Assembly: GCA_903847405.1 (NCBI GenBank)
Contig: CAINDP010000115.1
Coordinates: forward strand, 1-64,000
From: an uncultured Myxococcales bacterium
GTDB lineage: Bacteria > Myxococcota_A > UBA9042 > DTJE01
Reading direction: 5' to 3'
Length of the DNA: 64,000 bases
Positions 1 through 9,412 of this stretch are shown in pieces; within the stretch, counting starts at the first letter, position 1, and each line of letters starts with the position of its first letter. A model generated the notes under the pieces. That model did no database searches. It was not told the DNA's origin and was given only the letters and a program-made list of their open reading frames with translations. The translations under genes were made by a program, and so were the position numbers.

Positions 1-120
1 CCGGTCATGCTGGTCGCGATGGGACTGCCGGCGCTGGACGCTCCGGTGCCGCCCCGGGGGCGCAGGCTGCCGCCGTCCGAGGTGGTGTTCCACGAGGGCA
101 TGGGCGGGGCGGAGCCTTAG
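1..120 (+). CDS. C-terminal fragment of a nitroreductase-like protein
   Basis: The window begins inside this gene. The open frame from base 1 to the TAG at 118-120 encodes 39 residues rich in Pro and Arg, with a PPRGRRLPPSEVVF stretch. Nitroreductase-family flavoproteins commonly end with such a segment (Pro-Arg-Lys/Arg-Leu-Pro, then a short strand containing Val-Val). Only the tail is visible, so the FMN-binding region cannot be checked. Its stop codon overlaps that of the convergent DUF302 gene by a few bases. The family assignment is an inference from a short tail; another flavoprotein is possible. Confidence 0.45.
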   Translation, partial: PVMLVAMGLPALDAPVPPRGRRLPPSEVVFHEGMGGAEP

Positions 121-512
121 ATGCGTTCCAGGGCGCGGATCAGGCGCTGCTCGGCTTCGGCGGCCAGGGGCCCCACGCCCGCGTTGTTCACGATGCTGAA
201 CATGGACTTGGGGCTCGCGATGCTGACCACGGCGCCGTCGTCGTTTTCGGTCACGACGACGTTGCACGGCAGCAACAGGCCGGCCCAGGGCTCGCCCAGC
301 AGGGCCTGGTAGGCCAGCGGCGGGTTGCAGGCGCCCAGGATGACGTACTTCTTGAGGTCGACATCCAGTTTCGCCTTCATGACGTTGTGGACGTCGATGC
401 GGGTGAGGATGCCGAAGCCCTCGGTCTGGAGCGCCGCGATCGTGCGATCGACGGCGGCCTCCCAGGCGGTGCCGGGTAGTTCGCGGGTCAGGCCATAGGC
501 GGGATGCTGCAC
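117..512 (-). CDS. DUF302 domain protein
   Basis: A 131-residue cytosolic protein matching the DUF302 fold: an N-terminal YGLTRELPG segment, a helix, then EGFGILTRIDV, a KKYVILGACNPPLAYQAL core and LLPCNVVV. The motifs GACNP and LLPCN are typical of the family, whose biochemical role is unknown; members are often found near redox or sulfur genes. The frame continues upstream to an ATG at 578. I prefer the GTG at 510-512 because a strong GGAGGAAACC Shine-Dalgarno lies directly before it and because family members normally begin at the YGL strand. It is divergent from ftsH and convergent with the nitroreductase-like tail. Confidence 0.75.
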   Translation of the reverse strand: MQHPAYGLTRELPGTAWEAAVDRTIAALQTEGFGILTRIDVHNVMKAKLDVDLKKYVILGACNPPLAYQALLGEPWAGLLLPCNVVVTENDDGAVVSIASPKSMFSIVNNAGVGPLAAEAEQRLIRALERI

Positions 513-598
513 GGTTTCCTCCGGTGAGACGGACACCTTCGGACGGTGGGGATGCCGGTGCAGAGTGTCAAGAACCACGGCTGCTCACGGCCGCATCG

Positions 599-627
599 TT
601 GCCAATCGTGGATCCCATGATTATCAT
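599..627 (+). promoter_or_regulatory. Candidate sigma-70 promoter of ftsH with palindrome
   Basis: TTGCCA (599-604) and TATCAT (622-627) are separated by 17 bp, with the ftsH GTG about 50 bp downstream. The -10 box lies inside a near-perfect palindrome, CATGAT-T-ATCATG (616-628), which could be an operator for ftsH or for the divergent DUF302 gene. The match is by eye only. Confidence 0.45.
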
Positions 628-675
628 GCGACCGCGAATCCCCCCGGGATCAGCAACCGGGCACGAGGAAGGGTA

Positions 676-2508
<1,833 letters not shown>

Positions 2509-2580
2509 CGTCGTTCCTCCCCCTCGGTTGACAGACCGCTGCGTAGAATCCACAGTGAACCCGCGAACGGGGGCGTCCTC

Positions 2581-3000
2581 TTGACGTTGGTGCCGACGAA
2601 GGTCCGGTCCGGCCGTACGGTGATGATCGTCGCCGTGGCAGGCGTCTACCTGGTCGCGTCCGCGTCCGCTTCGCTGGAACTGGTCCTCCGAACCCACGCG
2701 ATCTGTGTCCAGCACGGCGAACTGGTGCACCTGGGGCATCCTGCCGGGAATGCGACGTCACAGGTTCCGACTGCGCCTGAGGAGGCGGGCATCGGCGGCC
2801 AGCCGGCGGGGGACTCCGGCCACGAGCACTGTTCGTTGCAGAGCCACCGTCCCGGGACTGCCCTGTTGCCGGACCGGACTGCCGTGCCGCAGCAGCGGGT
2901 GCCTCCGGTACTGGCCCGTGTCCGCATTCCGGTTGACGAACCTGCCAACGGGATCGACGTCACCGGCCTCGCTCCGAAGCAGTCTCCTCCCCTCGTCTGA
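2581..3000 (+). CDS. Small His/Cys-containing exported or membrane protein
   Basis: A putative 139-residue protein starting at TTG (an internal GTG at 2620 or ATG at 2623 is possible). A basic N terminus is followed by one hydrophobic segment (about 14-30), then HAICVQHGELVHLGH and, later, GHEHC. These clustered His and Cys residues look like a metal-binding site. I do not recognise a family. It sits directly upstream of an outer-membrane barrel and a complete metal ABC transporter on the same strand, so a role as a periplasmic metal carrier or sensor is a reasonable inference. It fills most of the 2509-3076 interval, in which I see no other gene. Confidence 0.5.
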   Translation: MTLVPTKVRSGRTVMIVAVAGVYLVASASASLELVLRTHAICVQHGELVHLGHPAGNATSQVPTAPEEAGIGGQPAGDSGHEHCSLQSHRPGTALLPDRTAVPQQRVPPVLARVRIPVDEPANGIDVTGLAPKQSPPLV

Positions 3001-3076
3001 CGCTCCACCGCGCATCGATGACGAAACAGACGACGGCCGGACGGGTCCCGCGACCCGGCGCCGGCAGGAGGAACCC

Positions 3077-4246
3077 ATGAAACGATTCGTGGGCCTGGCC
3101 CTCGCGACCCTCGCCCTGGCGGCGGGGGGCACGGCGACGGCCCAGGCGATTCCCGGAAACCCGGTGGAGACCGTGCCGATGACGGCGGCCCCGCCGCCCC
3201 TCGCGACCGGTGGCGCCAGCGTAGGCGTCAGCCTGGACCTGGCGTTCATCCTGGACGTGGCCGGGGCGTGGTACTCCGACACCCCGATGGAGGTGGGCGG
3301 ACACGATCCGGCAAAGACGGGCTTCAATTTCCAGGCGCTGGAGATGTCGGTCCAGTCCAACGTGGACCCGTACTTCCGGTTCGTGGCGAACCTGGCCCTG
3401 GCCCTGGACGGGCTGGAAATCGAGGAAGCCTTCGGGCAGACGACGTCCCTGCCGTGGGGTTTCCAGATCCGTGCGGGACAGATGCTGACGCGCATGGGGC
3501 GCATGAACACGATGCATCCCCATGCGTGGTCGTTCGTGGACCAGTCGCTGATGATCGGGAAGTTCCTGGGCGCCGACGGCAGCCGCGGGCTGGGGTTCGA
3601 ACTGTCGTGGCTGGCGCCGCTGCCCTGGTTCGTCGAGTTCGTGGCGTCGGCGACCGACGCAGCCGGGGATGCGACCGCGCGGTCCTTCCTGGGCGGCGGT
3701 GAGTGGAACGTCCACGGTTTCCAGGACTTCCTGTACACCGTGGGACTGAAGCAGTTCTTCCCCTTCGGGCGCGAGTGGTCGCTGGCCTGGGGGCTGTCGG
3801 GGCAGGTGGGGCCGAACGCCACCGGGCACGGGAACCTGACGTCCATCTACGCGACGGACCTCTACCTCCGGTACAAGCCGCTGGGTTCGCCGGGGCGCAC
3901 CAGCCTGTCGCTGACGGTCGAAGGGATGTACCGGGTGCGGCAGGTTCCCCAGGATTCGCTGCGGGACTGGGGCGGCTACGCCAGCCTGGTGTGGCAGTTC
4001 GCCCGGCGGTGGGAACTGGGCGGGCGGTACGAGTACGTGTCGGGCCTGCCCGACGACCCGCTGGATCCGCAGTGGACGACGGGGCGGCACCGGGGCGCGC
4101 TGGAGGCCTCGTTCTACCCGTCGCACTTTTCGCGGCTGCGGCTGCAGGGATCCTGCGACGTGCCGCGCTGGCAGGCGGCCCCGATCTGGGGCGCCGTCCT
4201 GAACCTGGAATTGGCGGTGGGGGCGCACGGCGCCCATGTGTTCTAG
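3077..4246 (+). CDS. Outer-membrane beta-barrel protein of metal-uptake operon
   Basis: A 389-residue protein with a clear Sec signal peptide (MKRFVGLALATLALAAGG, cleavage near ATAQA). The rest is rich in alternating aromatic and polar strands (for example SFVDQSLMIGKFLG, DLYLRYKPLG, RWELGGRYEYVSG) and ends close to the barrel, as expected for a porin-like outer-membrane protein. An AGGAGGAACCC ribosome-binding site precedes the ATG. The binding-protein gene starts 17 bp after its stop, so it probably belongs to the same transcript as the metal ABC transporter and may provide substrate passage through the outer membrane. Substrate specificity is not visible from sequence. Confidence 0.75.
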   Translation: MKRFVGLALATLALAAGGTATAQAIPGNPVETVPMTAAPPPLATGGASVGVSLDLAFILDVAGAWYSDTPMEVGGHDPAKTGFNFQALEMSVQSNVDPYFRFVANLALALDGLEIEEAFGQTTSLPWGFQIRAGQMLTRMGRMNTMHPHAWSFVDQSLMIGKFLGADGSRGLGFELSWLAPLPWFVEFVASATDAAGDATARSFLGGGEWNVHGFQDFLYTVGLKQFFPFGREWSLAWGLSGQVGPNATGHGNLTSIYATDLYLRYKPLGSPGRTSLSLTVEGMYRVRQVPQDSLRDWGGYASLVWQFARRWELGGRYEYVSGLPDDPLDPQWTTGRHRGALEASFYPSHFSRLRLQGSCDVPRWQAAPIWGAVLNLELAVGAHGAHVF

Positions 4247-4263
4247 GAACCTGGAGGAAGGAC

Positions 4264-5220
4264 ATGCGAACGCGATGGATCGTACGGATGACGAGTGCGG
4301 CGGGCCCGATGGCCCTGGTGTGCGGGCTGATGGCAGGGACGCTGTTCCTGCCGGTACTGGCCACCGCGAAGGTGCGGGTGGTGGCGACGTTGCCTACGCT
4401 GGGCTCGGTGGCGCGCGAGATCGGCGGGGAGCGGGTGGACGTGGAGGTGCTGGCGGCCCCTGGCGAGGACCCGCACTTCGTCGACGCTCGGCCGAACCTG
4501 ATCCTGTCCCTGAACCGGGCCGACGCCCTGGTGGTCAACGGGCTGGAACTGGAGGCCGGTTGGCTGCCGCCGCTGCTGCAGTCTGCGCGGAATGGGAAGG
4601 TGCAGGCCGGGGCGCCTGGATTCCTGGATGCGTCGTCGGTGGTTTCCCGGTTGGACGTGCCCGGCGGGCCCGTGGATCGGGCGCAGGGCGACATCCATCC
4701 CGGCGGGAACCCGCACTTCCTGTACGAGGCCACGTCGGTCGCGCGGGTCGCGGCGGCGGTGGCGGACCTTCTGTCGCGGGTGGATCCGGCGGGTGCACCG
4801 ATCTACGCGACGCGGGGCGCGGCCCTGGTTGCGCGGCTGGACGCCGTGGGGCGCGATGCGGCGGCGCGGGTGGCCGCGTTGCCGGCGCCGCGGCGCCAGG
4901 TCGTGGCGTACCACAAGTCCGTGGCGTACCTGGTCCGGTGGCTGGGGCTGGCCGAGGTGGCCACGATCGAACCGCGGCCGGGCATCCCGCCCGATCCGGG
5001 CCACGTGGCGAAGGTCCTGTCCACGATGAAGGCGACCGGCGCGAACGTGATCCTGCAGGAGGTCTACTACCCGCGCAGCACCTCCGAAACGCTGGCGCGG
5101 TTGACCGGGGCGCGGTTGGTAGTGCTGCCCGGAGGGGCCGAGTTCGACAAGGGCGAGTCCGCGAGCGACCACGTGAAGGAAATCGCGGACCTCGTGATCC
5201 GCGCCCTGGGGAGTGAGTGA
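4264..5220 (+). CDS. Metal ABC transporter substrate-binding protein (ZnuA/TroA family)
   Basis: A 318-residue periplasmic binding protein of cluster A-I, which delivers Zn, Mn or Fe to an ABC permease. It has an N-terminal signal sequence ending near LATAKVR, the VVATLPTLGSVAREIGG start typical of the family, and metal-ligand histidines in DPHF (near residue 72), NPHFLYEA (near 151) and YHKS (near 217), followed by EPRPGIPPDPGHV. The long His-rich loop of canonical ZnuA is absent, so the metal cannot be assigned. It overlaps the downstream ATPase start by 4 bp (GTGA), indicating translational coupling. Confidence 0.88.
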   Translation: MRTRWIVRMTSAAGPMALVCGLMAGTLFLPVLATAKVRVVATLPTLGSVAREIGGERVDVEVLAAPGEDPHFVDARPNLILSLNRADALVVNGLELEAGWLPPLLQSARNGKVQAGAPGFLDASSVVSRLDVPGGPVDRAQGDIHPGGNPHFLYEATSVARVAAAVADLLSRVDPAGAPIYATRGAALVARLDAVGRDAAARVAALPAPRRQVVAYHKSVAYLVRWLGLAEVATIEPRPGIPPDPGHVAKVLSTMKATGANVILQEVYYPRSTSETLARLTGARLVVLPGGAEFDKGESASDHVKEIADLVIRALGSE

Positions 5221-6002
5221 AGATGGCGATGAAGACTGGACCGGAAGGGCAGGGCGCCCTGCTGCGGGTCGAGGGCCTGAGGGTCGGGTACCGGGGCCGC
5301 GCGCTGCTGCCGCCGATGACGTTCGCGATCCGCCCGGGGGACCTCTGGGGGCTGATCGGGCCGAACGGCAGCGGCAAGACGACGTTGCTGCGCACCCTGC
5401 TGGGGCTGCACCCGCGCCTGGGCGGCGACATGGAACGGGGGGCGGGCGTCCGGGTGGCCTACGTGCCGCAGCGGGGCGACCTGGACGCGGCGATTCCGGG
5501 CCGCGTGCTGGACGTGGTGCTGGAAGGCGTCGACCGTGGGTGGTCGTTCCTGGACCCCCTGGGGACGCTGCGCCGGCGTGACGAGGTGCATCGCGCCCTG
5601 GAGGACGTGGGTGCGGCCGCCCTGGCGCACCAGCGGTTCCGGGAACTCAGCGAGGGGCAGAAGCAGCGGGTGCTGGTCGCCGGCGCCCTGGTGTCGCGGC
5701 CGGACCTCCTGGTCCTGGACGAGCCGACCAGTGCCATGGACCACGCGGGCGAGCACGCGGTGTTCGACCTGCTGGAGACCCTGCGGACATCCCGTCGCCT
5801 GGCGGTCCTGGTGGTCAGCCACCACACGGCCCTGCTGATGGAGCACGTGTCGCACCTGGCGTTCGTGGACCGGGAATGCGGTGCGGCCGTGGCCGGGCCC
5901 CTGGAGGACGTGGCCGCCACCCCGTGCTTCCGGGCGCACTTCACGGGCCGGGGCTTCGAGCACCCGGACCCGGCGGTCGCCGCCCAGGGAGGTGCGGCAT
6001 GA
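5217..6002 (+). CDS. Metal ABC transporter ATP-binding protein
   Basis: A 261-residue ABC ATPase energising the adjacent permease at the inner face of the cytoplasmic membrane. Visible motifs are Walker A GPNGSGKTTL, the signature LSEGQKQRV, Walker B LLVLDEPTSAMD and the switch histidine in VVSHH. The start is the GTG at 5217, overlapping the previous stop; an ATG six bases downstream is an alternative. The stop overlaps the permease ATG (ATGA). Sequence and context match the ZnuC/MntB class. Confidence 0.92.
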   Translation: MKMAMKTGPEGQGALLRVEGLRVGYRGRALLPPMTFAIRPGDLWGLIGPNGSGKTTLLRTLLGLHPRLGGDMERGAGVRVAYVPQRGDLDAAIPGRVLDVVLEGVDRGWSFLDPLGTLRRRDEVHRALEDVGAAALAHQRFRELSEGQKQRVLVAGALVSRPDLLVLDEPTSAMDHAGEHAVFDLLETLRTSRRLAVLVVSHHTALLMEHVSHLAFVDRECGAAVAGPLEDVAATPCFRAHFTGRGFEHPDPAVAAQGGAA

Positions 6003-6895
6003 CGGGCAACGAGGTCCCGACGATCGCGCAGTTCTTCGACGCCTGGGAACTGTTCCAGTACCCGGCGATGTCCGGGGCGATTGCGGGCGCCCTGATGGGA
6101 TGGCTGGGCGTATACGTGGTCCTGGGCCGCATGGTCTTCCTGTCCGCGGCGCTGTCCCAGGCCGCGGGCCTGGGCGTCGCGCTGGCGTTCTGGCTGCAGA
6201 TCGGGTGGGGAATGGCCGATTCGCCGCTGGCCTCGCCCTGGGTGGGGGCCACGGTCCTGACCGTGGTGGCCACGCTGCTGTTGCTGGCGGATCGAAGCCC
6301 CGCGGGGACGCGCCGGGAGGCGATCCTGGGGTTCGCGTACCTGGCCGGCGCCGCGGGTACCCTGGCGGTCGGCACCCGCATCGCGGCGGAGGTCCACGAC
6401 ATCGAGTCGCTGCTGTTCGGCTCGGCCGTCGCGGTGCTGCCCGACGACTTCCGCCTGCTGGCGACCGTGGCCGCCGTGATCCTGGCGATCCACGCCTGGG
6501 GCTCGCGGGGGATGATCCAGGCCGCGTTCAGCCCCGACGCGGCCCGGGTCCGGGGGTTGCCCGTGGGCGCCCTGCGCGTCGTGCTGTTCGGCTCCGTCGC
6601 GCTGGCGATTTCCGTCTGCACGCGCGTCGTGGGGGCGCTGCCGGTGTTCGCCCTGTCGGTCCTGCCGGCGGCGGCGGCGACGCGCCTGGCCCCGTCCGTG
6701 CGGTGGTCCCTTTGGCTGGCGGCGGGGATCGGGGCTTTCGCGGGGTTCGCCGGCTATGTCGCGGCATTCCTGTGGAGCCTTCCGGTCGGCGCGTCCCAGA
6801 CTCTCGTCGCGGCGGCGATCACCGGGGTGGTGTTCGCCGCGGAAGTGCCGATCGCCCTGCGGGCCCGGTGGAAGAGGGCCCGGCCTGCGGCCTGA
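5999..6895 (+). CDS. Metal ABC transporter permease (ABC-3 family)
   Basis: A 298-residue polytopic membrane protein with about eight hydrophobic helices. Family hallmarks include SGAIAGALMGWLGVYVVLGRMVFLSAALSQAAGLGVAL near the N terminus, the central LLFGSAVAVLPDD segment and ALPVFALSVLPAAAA near the C terminus. The start is fixed by the 4-bp overlap with the ATPase gene. It completes the operon of small His/Cys protein, barrel, binding protein, ATPase and permease. No Fur- or Zur-type operator was recognised by eye. Confidence 0.9.
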   Translation: MTGNEVPTIAQFFDAWELFQYPAMSGAIAGALMGWLGVYVVLGRMVFLSAALSQAAGLGVALAFWLQIGWGMADSPLASPWVGATVLTVVATLLLLADRSPAGTRREAILGFAYLAGAAGTLAVGTRIAAEVHDIESLLFGSAVAVLPDDFRLLATVAAVILAIHAWGSRGMIQAAFSPDAARVRGLPVGALRVVLFGSVALAISVCTRVVGALPVFALSVLPAAAATRLAPSVRWSLWLAAGIGAFAGFAGYVAAFLWSLPVGASQTLVAAAITGVVFAAEVPIALRARWKRARPAA

Positions 6896-6992
6896 ACCGG
6901 GGCGCGCCCGGGGCCGAAAACCGCCCGCTCCGACGTCCGGTGGAATACCGCCCGACCCGCTCCCGGAGCGGTCCCGCGGGCCCTGGCGCGCC

Positions 6993-7021
6993 TTGACACC
7001 GGGGCACGGATGGGCTAGTTT
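6993..7021 (+). promoter_or_regulatory. Candidate promoter of the bactofilin operon
   Basis: A consensus -35 TTGACA (6993-6998), a 17-bp spacer and TAGTTT (7016-7021) lie 25 bp before the first bactofilin ATG. The same arrangement (TTGAC, 17-bp spacer, TAGTTT) recurs at 15198-15226. Confidence 0.6.
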
Positions 7022-7046
7022 CCCCCCGGTCGATCGGGAGGCTCCA

Positions 7047-7406
7047 ATGGCGAACGACGGCACCGCCGTCATCGGCAAGGCAATCACCGTCCGCGGCGAA
7101 ATCGAAGGCCGGCAGGCTCTTCGCGTCGAAGGACTGGTCGAGGGCCATATCCGTCTGGAAGCGGAACTGGTGGTCGGCGAAGGCGGCACGGTCAAGGGCG
7201 AAGTGCATGTCGCCGTCCTGACGGTCGAGGGCCATTTCGATGGCACGGCCGCCTGCGACGAAATCGCGCACCTGATGCCCGGATGCGACGTCACGGGGAC
7301 GATCAGTTCGTCCCGCGTGGTCGTCGAGGACGGCGCGCTCTTCACGGGCACGCTGGACATGGACGTGGGATCGGAACCGATCCCGGGCGAGGCGCGTCAT
7401 GGGTGA
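7047..7406 (+). CDS. Bactofilin (first of three)
   Basis: A 119-residue polymer-forming cytoskeletal protein. The repeated short beta motif with Gly and hydrophobic residues (ITVRGEIEGRQALRVEGLVEGHI, then VGEGGTVKGEV) is the bactofilin right-handed beta-helix. Bactofilins form nucleotide-free filaments used for cell shape, chromosome positioning or wall-enzyme placement. This copy carries an unusual internal Cys (TAACDEIAHLMPGCDVTG). An ATG with a GGGAGGCTCC ribosome-binding site defines the start. Its end overlaps the next bactofilin by 8 bp. Confidence 0.9.
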   Translation: MANDGTAVIGKAITVRGEIEGRQALRVEGLVEGHIRLEAELVVGEGGTVKGEVHVAVLTVEGHFDGTAACDEIAHLMPGCDVTGTISSSRVVVEDGALFTGTLDMDVGSEPIPGEARHG

Positions 7407-7722
7407 AACGACAATCGGGCCGCGGACGCGGATCGAGGGTTCGGTGACCGGTCGCGACGTCCTGGTGGTCGAAGGCGAGATCCGGGGCACGGTGACCATG
7501 GAGGCACCCATCCGGATCGAGCGGGAAGGCCGCCTGGAAGCCGAAGTGCAGGGGCCGGAAGTGGCCATCGGCGGAACCGTGCAGGGGCACGTGATCGGCC
7601 TCAAGAAGGTCGAAATCCTGCCGGGTGCCAAGATGATCGGCGACGTGCGGACCCCCCGGATCCTGATTTCGGACGGGGCGGTGTTCCGCGGTCGCGTGGA
7701 CATGGACGTCGGGGAGGGTTGA
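7399..7722 (+). CDS. Bactofilin (second of three)
   Basis: A 107-residue minimal bactofilin consisting almost only of the beta-helical core (TRIEGSVTGRDVLVVEGEIRGTV, GTVQGHVIGLKKVEILPGAKMIGDV). Both N- and C-terminal tails are very short. The ATG lies inside the end of the upstream bactofilin, so the two are translationally coupled. The C-terminal FRGRVDMDVGEG resembles the FTGTLDMDVGSE end of the first copy, indicating tandem duplication. Confidence 0.9.
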   Translation: MGETTIGPRTRIEGSVTGRDVLVVEGEIRGTVTMEAPIRIEREGRLEAEVQGPEVAIGGTVQGHVIGLKKVEILPGAKMIGDVRTPRILISDGAVFRGRVDMDVGEG

Positions 7723-7725
7723 CCC

Positions 7726-8283
7726 ATGGCGGACGATCAGGGATCCCGCACGGAAATCGGCCCGGAGACGCTGGTCACGGGTGACGTTCGGGCCGACGAG
7801 GACATCGTCGTGTTCGGCCGCATCGACGGGACGGTGTCGTCCACGACGGCCGTGATCGTGGAAGACGGCGGCCGGGTCGGGTCGCGCATCGAGGCGCCGA
7901 CGGTCATCGTGGCCGGCTGGGCCTCCGGTGACGTGATCGGCACCGAGCGCGTCGAAATCACGGAAAGCGGCCGCGTGCTGGGCAACGTGTATGCCCCGCG
8001 GCTGGTCCTTCTGGAAGGTGGCGCCGTGAAGGGCCGCGTGGTGATGGACGGGTCCCGGCCCGATTCCGTCCAGGCGCCCGTACCGACGCGCACCGTGACG
8101 GCCCGTCCGGTTGCGTCCCAGCCCGGGACGGCGGCGCGACGGTCCGCGGCTCCGGCCTCGCGGACCGTTCGCGAGCCCGTGTCCGCGACCCGGGCCAAGG
8201 CCGCCGCAGCCCCGGCGCCGCGCGCCGCTGCGAATCCGGGCCTGCTGGATCTGGGCGACGACGGCGAACCCAAGGTGGATTGA
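7726..8283 (+). CDS. Bactofilin with Ala/Pro-rich C-terminal tail (third of three)
   Basis: A 185-residue bactofilin whose first ~110 residues form the beta-helical core (TLVTGDVRADEDIVVFGRIDGTV, GDVIGTERVEITESGRVLGNV). It differs from its neighbours by a roughly 75-residue basic, Ala/Pro-rich, probably disordered tail ending in LLDLGDDGEPKVD. Such tails in bactofilins usually recruit partner proteins. The start lies 3 bp after the previous stop, so the three copies form one operon and may co-polymerise; the tailed copy could be the adaptor subunit (inference). Confidence 0.9.
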   Translation: MADDQGSRTEIGPETLVTGDVRADEDIVVFGRIDGTVSSTTAVIVEDGGRVGSRIEAPTVIVAGWASGDVIGTERVEITESGRVLGNVYAPRLVLLEGGAVKGRVVMDGSRPDSVQAPVPTRTVTARPVASQPGTAARRSAAPASRTVREPVSATRAKAAAAPAPRAAANPGLLDLGDDGEPKVD

Positions 8284-8326
8284 TCCCTGGTCCTCGCCGG
8301 GGATGTCTTGACGGCAAGGTGCGACG

Positions 8327-9259
8327 ATGGGACGGCCCGGAACAGGCCTGCCGTTTTCGGTCGTCAACCCGCCGGTTCCCGACGGGCACTGGTTCGTCCC
8401 CACCCGCGACGGCACCCGCATCTACGTGGAGTCCTTCGGCGATCCGGCGGCGCCCCCCCTGGTGCTGTGCGACGGAATGGGCTGCAACGGTTCGTTTTTC
8501 GCCTACCTCGTCCCGTATTTCAGCCGGTTCATGCGGGTCATCCGGTGGAACTACCGCGCCCATGGGCAGTCGGAAATCCCCGATGACCCGTCCCGGATGA
8601 CCGTGGAAGACAGCATCCAGGACCTGTTCGAGGTGTGCGACGCCCTGGACATCCAGAAAGCGGTGTTCCTGGGCTACAGCATGGGCGTCGAGATCGTCCT
8701 GGATGCGGCCCACCGGGCCCCGCAGCGCATGATCGCGCAGATCCTGATGAACGGCTCGCCGGGGCGCCTGCCCGACACGTTCCACGGCAACACGATGGCC
8801 CGGTCGTTCCTGCCGTTCTTCTACGCCGCGGTGACCCGCTACACGGGGCCCGTGGCGCGGTTGTGGCACGCCGTCATCCCCACGCACCTGGCGTACCTGG
8901 TGTCCAGCATCAACGAATTCGACGGCCGACTGGTGCGGTGGCCCGACATGCGGCCGTACCTGGCGCATCTGGCGGCCATGGACCTGCAGGCGGGCGTCAA
9001 CATGCTGGCCAACGCGGCCGAGCACGACACGCGCCCCTTCCTGGGCCAGATCCGCGTTCCCAGCCTGGTGGTCGGCGCCTACCGGGACACCTTCGCCCCG
9101 TACTTCCTGTCCGAGGAAATGTACGAGGCCCTGGCCGACAGCGAACTGCTGGGCATCCGCGGCGCCACGCACTCGGCGCCCCTGGAGCAGCCCGACCTCG
9201 TCAACCTGGGCATCGAGGAGTACCTCGTCCGCCGCGGCTTCCTCGCCGCGAGGCCGTAA
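8327..9259 (+). CDS. Alpha/beta hydrolase
   Basis: A 310-residue alpha/beta-hydrolase-fold protein. It shows the nucleophile elbow GYSMG (Ser), an oxyanion region LVLCDGMGCNG, the strand RVIRWNYRAHGQSE and a C-terminal GATHSAP segment supplying the probable catalytic His; the acid is probably in VVGAYRDTFAP. There is no signal peptide. Substrate cannot be inferred. The ATG is preceded by AAGGTGCGACG and lies 43 bp after the third bactofilin, so it may share that transcript. Confidence 0.85.
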   Translation: MGRPGTGLPFSVVNPPVPDGHWFVPTRDGTRIYVESFGDPAAPPLVLCDGMGCNGSFFAYLVPYFSRFMRVIRWNYRAHGQSEIPDDPSRMTVEDSIQDLFEVCDALDIQKAVFLGYSMGVEIVLDAAHRAPQRMIAQILMNGSPGRLPDTFHGNTMARSFLPFFYAAVTRYTGPVARLWHAVIPTHLAYLVSSINEFDGRLVRWPDMRPYLAHLAAMDLQAGVNMLANAAEHDTRPFLGQIRVPSLVVGAYRDTFAPYFLSEEMYEALADSELLGIRGATHSAPLEQPDLVNLGIEEYLVRRGFLAARP

Positions 9260-9260
9260 G

Positions 9261-9394
9261 GCCGCAGCGCCGTACCCGTACCCGTCCCCGTACCCGTTCC
9301 TCCCCTTCGCCGATCTCCGCCCCCTTCAAGCACGGATTCGGGCCAGGACTCGGGTACGGGTACGGGCTCGGGTACGGGTACGAGAGGGCTGCGG
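9261..9394 (+). repeat. Inverted repeat of TACCCG hexamers between convergent genes
   Basis: The left arm (about 9262-9298) contains CCGCAGC followed by repeats of CCGTACCCGTACC; the right arm (about 9350-9394) contains CGGGTACGGG repeats and ends GCTGCGG. The arms can pair over about 35-40 bp around a 50-bp centre. It lies in the 153-bp gap between the convergent hydrolase and FHA genes and could act as a bidirectional terminator or be a mobile repeat. Confidence 0.75.
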
Positions 9395-9412
9395 CGTTCG
9401 GGGTAGGTTCGA

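Noticed and set aside
2528-2549. TTGACA and TAGAAT as a promoter for the metal operon
   Set aside because: The boxes are only 10 bp apart, too close for one sigma-70 promoter; either may work with an unseen partner.
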